11,492 nt of DNA, taken from positions 1-11,492 of the forward strand of contig JANRLZ010000576.1 in NCBI GenBank assembly GCA_033762055.1, read 5' to 3'. A model generated the notes under the pieces. That model was given only the letters and a program-made list of their open reading frames with translations, did not search any database and had not been told where the DNA came from. Below, one piece after another: positions 5,635 to 11,492 of this stretch; the first letter of the stretch is position 1; every line of letters begins with the position of its first letter. Position numbers and translations under genes: made by a program. Origin of the DNA: M3007 sp033762055 (lineage in GTDB: Bacteria; Bacteroidota; Bacteroidia; Chitinophagales; Saprospiraceae).

Positions 5635-6762
5635 ATGAACAATCAATTTTTTCTAGTTCTCATTTTATCCATTCTTTTTTGCACGCCCTCCTGTCAGAAA
5701 GAAGACAATACAAGTGTAAGCTCAAAAGAGGAGTTTGAAGCCAAAATTAAATCCGAATTTTCGGAACAGGAGATTACCTCTATTTCATATTGCATTGTAA
5801 AAAATGACAAGGTTTTATATAGTAATGCTTTAGGATATGCCAATAAAAGCAATAATACCTTAGCAACCGATAGTACAAGATATTTGGTTGCCTCCGTTTC
5901 GAAAACTATCACCGCGGTGGCTATAATGAAATTGGTAGAACAAAATTTAATTTCATTAGACGATGATATCAATCAATTTTTGCCTTATTCCGTACGCAAC
6001 CCCAGTTTCCCGAACGACAAAATAACTTATAGAATGTTATTAAGTCACACCTCCAGTATTGTTGATGATTTTCAGGAAAATTTTGATTTGGACTGTTACG
6101 GCATTGATTGTACCATGACCTTAGAACAATATTTTAACCATGTATTTTTAAATTCCGGACAATATTATTCTTCTGATAATTTTTCAAGCGATCGGCCAGG
6201 CACATACGAAGCGTATAGTAATTTAGGATCTGCACTGTTGGGTTATTTGGTAGAAAGAATAACCAATACCCCTTTTGACACATACTGCAAAAACAATATT
6301 TTCATACCGCTAAATATGAAAAAAACAGAGTGGCGGTTAGCAAATACGCCAATTGCCGAATTGGCGGTACCATACTCACCGGAAATAACAAACCCAAATC
6401 CACATTATACATTTCCCGATTATCCAAACGGAGGGCTCCGTACCAATGTGCTGGACTTATCCATTTTTTTAAGGACGATTATCTTAAACGGAACATTTAA
6501 TGGTACGCAGATATTATCACCTTCCAGTATGAACGCCATGAAAGCGCTTCAATTTGGAAGTAATGAGCAGTGTTTATCTTTTTATTATGAAACTATCGGT
6601 GGTAAAACGCTTTTAGGACATAGCGGCGGCGTAAAAGGCGTCACTGCTGATATGTATTACGATACCAATACAAATATTGGAATTATTGTTTTCAGCAACG
6701 ATGAAGATGCTCCATTAGACAACATCATATCGCTAATGATTAACTACGCCGAAACACTATGA
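5635..6762 (+). CDS. Serine hydrolase lipoprotein, beta-lactamase/class C (PBP4*-like) family
   Basis: The 375-residue protein starts with a lipoprotein-type signal (lipid-anchor Cys20 in CTPSCQKED) and is probably attached to a periplasmic-side or surface membrane. The hydrolase fold carries the three class C signatures: SxxK as SVSK (87-90, nucleophile S87, general base K90), YxN as YSN (194-196), and the third box as HSGG (329-332). The stretch MLLSHTSSI (134-142) is also typical. Family members include esterases, D-aminopeptidases, D-Ala-D-Ala carboxypeptidases and beta-lactamases; the substrate cannot be told from sequence, and drug resistance should not be assumed. The gene is much more AT-rich than its neighbours: a 60-base sample at 5821 is 20/60 G+C against 40/60 for one in feoB. 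This suggests acquisition from another source. It converges on the minus-strand peptidase through a shared hairpin. Confidence 0.92.
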   Translation: MNNQFFLVLILSILFCTPSCQKEDNTSVSSKEEFEAKIKSEFSEQEITSISYCIVKNDKVLYSNALGYANKSNNTLATDSTRYLVASVSKTITAVAIMKLVEQNLISLDDDINQFLPYSVRNPSFPNDKITYRMLLSHTSSIVDDFQENFDLDCYGIDCTMTLEQYFNHVFLNSGQYYSSDNFSSDRPGTYEAYSNLGSALLGYLVERITNTPFDTYCKNNIFIPLNMKKTEWRLANTPIAELAVPYSPEITNPNPHYTFPDYPNGGLRTNVLDLSIFLRTIILNGTFNGTQILSPSSMNAMKALQFGSNEQCLSFYYETIGGKTLLGHSGGVKGVTADMYYDTNTNIGIIVFSNDEDAPLDNIISLMINYAETL

Positions 6763-6763
6763 T

Positions 6764-6802
6764 AAGCGCACTTTTTCCCCCATATCCGGGAAAAATACGC
6801 TT
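6764..6802. terminator. Bidirectional terminator hairpin between convergent genes
   Basis: The core stem TTTTTCCC (6772-6779) pairs with GGGAAAAA (6788-6795) around an 8-nt loop. An outer stem AAGCG (6764-6768) pairs with CGCTT (6798-6802) across a 3 x 2 internal loop. It lies in the 45-bp gap between the two convergent stop codons. The A/T-tract arms give a U run to transcripts from either side, but within the stem rather than after it. Confidence 0.6.
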
Positions 6803-6807
6803 GCTTT

Positions 6808-9027
6808 CTATGGCCGGGGTGCGGCGGGCTTTTTATTTTTGAGTTTTTCGTTAAGGAATTTTGTCATCAGGGTGTAGAGGTGAATTTTGGCGTTGCCGCC
6901 GCCGATTCCGTGGTTGCGGTTGGGGTAGATCATGGTTTCAAACTGCTTGTTTTTGGCAATCAGTTCATTGGCCATTTCGGCGGTGTGCTGAAAATGTACA
7001 TTGTCGTCGGCCAAACCGTGGATGAGGAGATAACTGCCTTCCAGCTGCTCGGCAAAATTGGTGGGAGAATTTTGCTCATACCCCGCTTCATTTTCCTCAT
7101 GTGTCTGCATATAGCGTTCAGTGTACACCGAATCGTACCATTTCCAGTTGGTGACCGGCGCCACGGCAATCGCGGCTTCAAACACCTCGCTTCCTTTCAA
7201 AATACAATTGGTGCTCATGTATCCGCCGTAACTCCAGCCGAAAATCCCGATCCGTCCGGGATCCACATAGTCGAGGGTACCTAAGTATTTGGCCGCCTCG
7301 ATCTGATCCACGACTTCATAATGACCTAATTGTTTGTACGTCATCTTCTTAAATTCCTCTCCCCGCGCACCGGTACCCCGATTGTCCACACAGGCTATGA
7401 CGTAGCCCTGTTGGGCCAGCATCTGAAACCACCAATAATTGGCGCCCTTCCAGGAGTCCGTCACCTGTTGACTGCCGGGACCGCCATATACAAACATCAG
7501 CACGGGAAGTCGCTGGTTTCGAAATTCCGGGGCCGAAGGTTTGATCATCCAACCGTTGAGCGATACCTGATCGGAGGTTTTGAAATCGAAAAATTCAACC
7601 GGAAGCACGCCGTGATCGGCCTGCTTTTGCCGCAATTCCTCGTTTTGTTCCAGCTGGCGCAATACCTTGCCTTTGCGGTCGCACACCGTGTATGCCGGCG
7701 GTGTGTTGATGGTAGCGTGGCTGTGTACAAAATAATCGAAGGTGCCGCTCCATTGGGCGCTGTTCATGCCCTCCGGTTTTTTAATTTTTTTGGGTTTTTG
7801 GCCTTTCAAACCGGTTTCGTAGAGTTCGCGGGCCATCGGCGTTTTGCTTGCGGCCTGAAAATATACCTTGCCGTTTTTTTCATCCAGTCCGTAAAAGGCC
7901 GTTACGTCCCAGTTGCCTTTCGTCAGGGCGGCCGTTTCCCTGCCCGACATATCGTAACGATACAAGTGGTTGAATCCGCTTTTTTCGCTTTGCAGGATAA
8001 ATCCGGAACCGTCGGACAAGAACGTGACGTCGTGTAAATCGAGGTAATATTTGCTTTTTTCTTCGTGCAGCAGGCTGCATGTCCCGCTTGCCGGATCGGC
8101 GAGCAACAGGCGTTGCGTGTTCTGGTGGCGGTTCATCCAGGTCAGGCAGAGTTGGCCGCCGGGCGTCCACACGATGCGGGGCAGGTAGTCGTCGAGTCGA
8201 CCGTCTTTGTAAACGCGGTCGGGAATTTGAACCTCGACGGATTTGCCGGCCGTCAGGTCGTAAATATGCGCCGTGACCAATGCATTTTTTTCACCGACTT
8301 TCGGGTATTTGAAACTGACCTGTTCGGGGTAAGGGCCGCCGCGGTACATTTCCATTGTCATTTCCGGCACCTCGCGTTCGTCGAAGCGCAGGTAGGCGAT
8401 GCGTTGGCCGTCGGGGCTCCATTGAAAGGCGCGAATCAGTTCAAATTCTTCTTCATACACCCAATCGGAAGCCCCGTTGATGATTTCGTTTTGTTTGCCG
8501 TCGGTGGTAAGACGCAGCGTTTTTCCGTTGTTCAAGTCCCTGACATACAGGTCGTTGGCAACGACGAATCCGATTTTTGAGCCATCGGGTGAAAAGGTGG
8601 CGTAACGTTGTTTGGCGCCTTCGTGCAGGCGGGTCAGACTTTTTGTTTTTTGGTCAAAAACATAATAATCGGCCTCGGTGCTCCAGCGGAACAGCGGGGT
8701 GGTACGGGTACTGAGCAGCAATTTTGCTTCATCGGCGCTGAATGAATAACCGTCGAAAGCGCCTTCCCAGCCCTCAACCTTGTTTTGCACAGCATCGGCC
8801 TTAAAAACGATGCCCGATGCTTCGCCGGAGCGGAGGTCGTATTGGACAATATCGCCGTTTTCAAGCCGGGTAAAATGCACCCCGTCTTTTTGGAAATTAA
8901 ACCCCGGCACACCTTTGGTGGTGAAGGCGCCGTTTTGCCAAATATCTTCGAGTGTGATGGGTTTTTGCGCGCAAAGCGGGAATAAAAACGCCGAAAAGAG
9001 TAAAATCGAAAAAAGGGAACGCAACAT
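6808..9027 (-). CDS. S9B dipeptidyl peptidase IV-like serine protease
   Basis: The 739-residue exported peptidase has signal peptide MLRSLFSILLFSAFLFPLCA, with cleavage before Gln21. Residues from about 35 to 480 form the beta-propeller (DPPIV_N), including DWVYEEEF (188-195), whose glutamates bind the substrate's free N-terminus in DPP IV. The alpha/beta hydrolase domain carries GWSYGG with nucleophile S599, LADDNVHFQ with catalytic D674 and substrate-contacting N676, and NRNHG with H706. VYGGPGSQ (513-520) supplies the oxyanion Tyr514. DPP IV removes X-Pro or X-Ala dipeptides from peptide N-termini, so this enzyme should process peptides in the periplasm or outside. Length is normal for bacterial DPP IV, and no key residue is missing. 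Related S9B enzymes differ in P1 preference, so the exact specificity is unproven. It is monocistronic, convergent with the serine hydrolase and divergent from glnN. Confidence 0.95.
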   Translation of the reverse strand: MLRSLFSILLFSAFLFPLCAQKPITLEDIWQNGAFTTKGVPGFNFQKDGVHFTRLENGDIVQYDLRSGEASGIVFKADAVQNKVEGWEGAFDGYSFSADEAKLLLSTRTTPLFRWSTEADYYVFDQKTKSLTRLHEGAKQRYATFSPDGSKIGFVVANDLYVRDLNNGKTLRLTTDGKQNEIINGASDWVYEEEFELIRAFQWSPDGQRIAYLRFDEREVPEMTMEMYRGGPYPEQVSFKYPKVGEKNALVTAHIYDLTAGKSVEVQIPDRVYKDGRLDDYLPRIVWTPGGQLCLTWMNRHQNTQRLLLADPASGTCSLLHEEKSKYYLDLHDVTFLSDGSGFILQSEKSGFNHLYRYDMSGRETAALTKGNWDVTAFYGLDEKNGKVYFQAASKTPMARELYETGLKGQKPKKIKKPEGMNSAQWSGTFDYFVHSHATINTPPAYTVCDRKGKVLRQLEQNEELRQKQADHGVLPVEFFDFKTSDQVSLNGWMIKPSAPEFRNQRLPVLMFVYGGPGSQQVTDSWKGANYWWFQMLAQQGYVIACVDNRGTGARGEEFKKMTYKQLGHYEVVDQIEAAKYLGTLDYVDPGRIGIFGWSYGGYMSTNCILKGSEVFEAAIAVAPVTNWKWYDSVYTERYMQTHEENEAGYEQNSPTNFAEQLEGSYLLIHGLADDNVHFQHTAEMANELIAKNKQFETMIYPNRNHGIGGGNAKIHLYTLMTKFLNEKLKNKKPAAPRP

Positions 9028-9046
9028 GAGTAGTGGATTTATGGGC

Positions 9047-9054
9047 TAAAAATA
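9047..9054 (-). promoter_or_regulatory. Weak -7-like box for the peptidase gene
   Basis: On the minus strand this reads TATTTTTA, one mismatch from TAnnTTTG, and it lies 20 nt upstream of the start codon. No TTTG is seen at the -33 distance. Other promoters further upstream are possible. Confidence 0.25.
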
Positions 9055-9124
9055 GAGAATTATCATACGGTGTTTTCTCGCCTTGGACGAATGCCTGCTG
9101 CCTTGTGCCTGAATTGCGGAATTG

Positions 9125-9141
9125 GGCGCTGCCAGAGCGCC
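9125..9141. other. Short GC hairpin in the peptidase-glnN gap
   Basis: GGCGCT (9125-9130) and AGCGCC (9136-9141) form a 6-bp stem with a 5-nt loop. The flanking 9055-9175 sequence has no gene that I can support. It may be part of the nearby palindromic element's insertion region or incidental. Confidence 0.35.
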
Positions 9142-9175
9142 TTCGACCACTTGATAGCAAACAGAATTTATCCAG

Positions 9176-9318
9176 GATTACGCTCCGCCGTAGTTGTTGG
9201 CGAGGACGCCAACAACGGAAAAAAATAAGGTTCCAAGCGTTCTTTTGGGGCTTTTTTGCATTTTTAATCCACTTGTAGTTGTTGACGTCCTCGCCAACAA
9301 CCACGGCGGAGTGTAATC
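9176..9318. repeat. Nested palindromic element: 41-bp inverted repeat whose arms are hairpins
   Basis: Arm 1 (9176-9216) and arm 2 (9278-9318) are reverse complements over 41 bp with three mismatches, separated by 61 nt. The inner 24 bp of each arm is itself a hairpin. In arm 1, GTTGTTGGCG (9193-9202) pairs perfectly with CGCCAACAAC (9207-9216) around AGGA. In arm 2 the same structure (9278-9301) has one mismatch. It encodes nothing recognisable and shows no target-site duplication that I can identify. It resembles a small non-autonomous palindromic element or a REP-type pair. It is unrelated in sequence to the inverted repeat at 1037-1141. Confidence 0.88.
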
Positions 9319-9529
9319 ATCCTCAGGGTACTGTGTCCCCCCCCCTGGAGGGGTTGCATCTTTGCAGGAGACGCGTTAACAAACGCTCGTTTCAAATTTT
9401 TTACAAAAAAAATCTGCGTTTCATCAAATATTAACCGGAAAATAACCCTGATTTTTTATTTTTATTCCAAAAACTTCAAAATTTGAGCCTCGCTTTTACC
9501 CGCCCTGTTTTTCGGCAAAAAAATTTATT
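9319..9529. other. Non-coding stretch upstream of glnN promoter, with C9 run
   Basis: No gene is supported here. A run of nine C (9337-9345) is followed by TGGA and GGGG, giving a 4-bp CCCC/GGGG hairpin (9342-9353). CATCTTTG inside GCATCTTTGCAG is one base from the -7 consensus and could be a minor upstream promoter. The remaining sequence is AT-rich, with A and T runs that would suit an upstream promoter region. Confidence 0.5.
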
Positions 9530-9537
9530 TACCTTTG
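9530..9537 (+). promoter_or_regulatory. -7 box of the glnN promoter
   Basis: TACCTTTG matches TAnnTTTG exactly and sits in an AT-rich context typical of Bacteroidota promoters. No clean TTTG occurs 19-21 bp upstream; only a T-rich run (9508-9512) is there. Transcription would start near 9543-9545, giving an unusually long leader of about 325 nt before the glnN ATG. Confidence 0.5.
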
Positions 9538-9551
9538 CGCTTTCAAAGCGC
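9537..9551. promoter_or_regulatory. Perfect 7-bp palindrome at the predicted glnN transcription start
   Basis: GCGCTTT (9537-9543) and AAAGCGC (9545-9551) are exact reverse complements around a single C. The site overlaps the last base of the -7 box and covers the predicted start point. That is an ideal location for a repressor operator, or for a short hairpin at the extreme 5' end of the transcript. No specific regulator can be named from sequence. Confidence 0.5.
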
Positions 9552-9868
9552 GATTGCCCGATTGACAATGCCGCTTTTTCTGCGACGCTCCTCTTTTCAC
9601 CACCCGATTTTGATGCCGACCCCGCTCGGCAAATGGAGCAGCCGCCCTTTCCTCGAAACCTCCGTTTCACTCGCATTCTTTTTTACCGACATCCGACAGC
9701 GGGTTTACCCCTGAGATTGATGGCTGATTTCTGCCAAACGCCCCGCTTTTGGCCGGGAAAACCATTTGGTTAATCTTTTTTGCCTCCGGACAGTTAATGG
9801 GCCCCTTCAGGGCATTGAAATACTTTTTTGAAAATTCAACCTCCACTCTTATAAGCAACGCTCGAAAT

Positions 9869-11492
9869 ATGTCCCTCTCTCGCTTTAACGCACTCCAGAC
9901 GATGGAAAACCGCGTCGAACCCTTTCCCCTTGAAATGGTGGAAGGCGCTGCGGAAAACATCGCCTCCTATTTTGGCGAAAACGTCTTCAACGACGAAGCC
10001 ATGCGCAACCACTTGCCCGAAAATGCCTACCTCACGGTGAAAGCCGCCGTTCAAAACGGCCAGAAACTCTCGCGCGACATCGCCGATGTCGTCGCCCTGG
10101 GCATGAAAAAATGGGCCGAAGCGCACAATTGTACCCACTTTGCGCACTGGTTCCAGCCCCTCACCGGCAAAACTGCCGAAAAACACGACTCCTTCTTTAC
10201 CCTTACCCACGACGGTCGTGTGATCGAAGAATTCACCGGCTCGGCCCTCGTACAGCAGGAACCCGACGGCTCTTCTTTCCCCTCCGGCGGCATGCGCAGC
10301 ACCTTCGAAGCGCGCGGCTACACGGTGTGGGATCCATCCAGCCCGGCCTTCATCATGGCCGTTGGCGATGGCAAAACGCTGTGTATTCCCACCATTTTCG
10401 TCACTTATGGCGGCGAAGCGCAGGATTACAAACTGCCGCTGCTTCGTTCGCAGGCGTTCCTCGACAAGGCTGCTGTGCCGGTGGCTCAAATGTTCGACAA
10501 GGAAGTGACCAAAACCACCGCCACCCTTGGCTGGGAACAGGAGTATTTCCTCGTTGACGACGCCTTGTTCAATGCCCGTCCCGACCTGGCCATGACAGGC
10601 CGCACCCTTTTGGGTCGGCCGGCGGCCAAACACCAGCAGCTGGAAGACCACTATTTCGGCAGCATCCCGGAGCGCGTGTATGCTTTTATGCGCGACCTGG
10701 AAACCGAAAGCCACAAACTTGGTATTCCGGTGCGCACCCGCCACAACGAGGTGGCGCCCAGTCAGTACGAGGTAGCGCCGATTTTTGAAGAAATCAACGT
10801 AGCGGTGGATCACAACCAGTTGCTCATGGATTTGATGGAGCGGGTGGCGCGTCGGCATAAATTACGGGTGTTGCTGCATGAAAAACCCTTCGCCGGCGTA
10901 AACGGATCGGGCAAGCACAACAACTGGAGCATGGGCACCAACACCGGCGTCAACCTGCTTTCTCCCGGCAAAAACCCGGGTACCAACCTCCGTTTCCTGA
11001 CTTTCTTTGTCAACACGATTGCGGCTGTACATAAATACGCCGATATTCTGCGCGCCGGTATTGCTCACGCCGGTAACGACCACCGTTTGGGCGCCAACGA
11101 AGCCCCTCCGGCCATTATTTCGGTGTTTATCGGCGAGGCGATGACCCAATTGCTCGATCAAATTGCCAAAGGCAAAAACAGCGACGGCAAGGAAGTGAAA
11201 CGCGCGCTCGACCTGATCTCAAAACTGCCCAACCTCGAACTTGACAACACCGACCGCAACCGGACTTCGCCGTTTGCTTTTACGGGCAACAAGTTTGAAA
11301 TCCGCGCCGTCGGCAGCAGCCAGAACTGCGCCGGCCCGATGGCTGTCATGAATGCCATGATGGGTTTGCAACTCGTTGAATTCAAAAATGATGTGGACAA
11401 ACTGATGCAAAAAGGCAGCGGTCAGGATGAGGCGATCCTGAGTGTGCTGAAAACCTACATTCGGCGGTCGAAAGCCATTTGTTTCGAAGGCA
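9869..11492 (+). CDS. glnN: Type III glutamine synthetase GlnN, 3' end outside window
   Basis: The frame opens at ATG 9869 (MSLSRFNALQTMENRV) and stays open for 541 codons to the window edge, ending in YIRRSKAICFEG. GSIII proteins are about 700-730 residues, so roughly a quarter is missing. The enzyme makes glutamine from glutamate, ammonia and ATP in the cytoplasm and is the usual glutamine synthetase of Bacteroidota. GSIII hallmarks include the N-terminal FGENVFND and THFAHWFQPLTGKTAEKHDSF region. Active-site motifs are GWEQEYF (221-227, metal-binding glutamates E223/E225), RHNEVAPSQYEVAP (291 onward), NGSGKHNNWS (345-354) and GNKFEIRAVGSSQN (473-486). No internal stop or missing motif is seen. 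It is divergent from the peptidase and preceded by a long leader with a possible operator. A small hairpin GCCC/GGGC lies in the leader at 9801-9813. Confidence 0.97.
   Translation, partial: MSLSRFNALQTMENRVEPFPLEMVEGAAENIASYFGENVFNDEAMRNHLPENAYLTVKAAVQNGQKLSRDIADVVALGMKKWAEAHNCTHFAHWFQPLTGKTAEKHDSFFTLTHDGRVIEEFTGSALVQQEPDGSSFPSGGMRSTFEARGYTVWDPSSPAFIMAVGDGKTLCIPTIFVTYGGEAQDYKLPLLRSQAFLDKAAVPVAQMFDKEVTKTTATLGWEQEYFLVDDALFNARPDLAMTGRTLLGRPAAKHQQLEDHYFGSIPERVYAFMRDLETESHKLGIPVRTRHNEVAPSQYEVAPIFEEINVAVDHNQLLMDLMERVARRHKLRVLLHEKPFAGVNGSGKHNNWSMGTNTGVNLLSPGKNPGTNLRFLTFFVNTIAAVHKYADILRAGIAHAGNDHRLGANEAPPAIISVFIGEAMTQLLDQIAKGKNSDGKEVKRALDLISKLPNLELDNTDRNRTSPFAFTGNKFEIRAVGSSQNCAGPMAVMNAMMGLQLVEFKNDVDKLMQKGSGQDEAILSVLKTYIRRSKAICFEG

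Noticed and set aside
7330..8037. 235-codon plus-strand frame
   Set aside because: It is an antisense shadow of the S9B peptidase gene.
9033..9278. Plus-strand 81-codon frame in the peptidase-glnN gap
   Set aside because: It runs through an arm of the inverted repeat and has no protein-like features.
9483..9773. 96-codon plus-strand frame upstream of glnN
   Set aside because: It starts before the predicted promoter and crosses the -7 box and palindrome. Its composition is not protein-like and it has no recognisable family.
9836..10858. 340-codon minus-strand frame
   Set aside because: It is an antisense shadow of glnN, whose plus-strand frame carries all GSIII motifs.
1..11492. tRNA, rRNA, insertion sequence or transposase gene
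   Set aside because: I saw no cloverleaf with a TTC-type arm, no rRNA segment and no transposase motif on either strand.

Overview
The window looks like chromosomal DNA of a Bacteroidota bacterium, most plausibly a GC-balanced environmental lineage such as the Saprospiria/Lewinella group. This rests on four things seen in the sequence. Start codons lack strong Shine-Dalgarno sites and have A-rich leaders. Several promoters match the Bacteroidota -7/-33 type (TAnnTTTG, one with TTTG 20 bp upstream). Signal peptides end in AQ and a lipoprotein signal ends in SCQK. The gene set includes a type III glutamine synthetase (GlnN) and an S9B dipeptidyl peptidase. Exact taxonomy cannot be settled from the sequence alone.

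Layout, left to right. Positions 1-254 are a near-perfect 17-bp tandem array that runs off the left edge. A 1-Cys-type peroxiredoxin homologue (369-992) follows; its catalytic cysteine position is tryptophan. A 35-bp perfect inverted repeat (1037-1141) then precedes the ferrous-iron uptake operon feoA-feoB (1308-3734), which has a candidate promoter and a partly palindromic site near the predicted transcription start. Downstream of feoB are a likely terminator and nine degenerate repeats in exact 21-bp register (3771-3959). A textbook promoter (4017-4048) then drives two tandem paralogous genes for small secreted proteins sharing a six-cysteine pattern (4138-5170). A short hypothetical gene (5256-5561) and an AT-rich serine hydrolase lipoprotein of the beta-lactamase/class C family (5635-6762) complete the plus-strand run. 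A symmetric hairpin (6764-6802) separates them from a convergent S9B peptidase on the minus strand (6808-9027).

The 841-bp gap between the peptidase and glnN is divergent and structured. It holds a 41-bp inverted repeat whose arms are themselves hairpins (9176-9318), a C9 run, and a strong -7 box with a 7-bp palindrome at the predicted start of a roughly 325-nt glnN leader. glnN (9869 onward) is cut by the right edge after 541 codons.

The genes do not form one pathway. The left third concerns iron acquisition, possibly linked to redox handling. The middle is accessory envelope/secreted material with lower GC in one gene. The right side is peptide breakdown and nitrogen assimilation. The parts least explained by known biology are the Cys-to-Trp peroxiredoxin, the six-cysteine secreted paralogue pair, the 21-bp helically phased array in front of that pair, and the two unrelated long palindromic elements.
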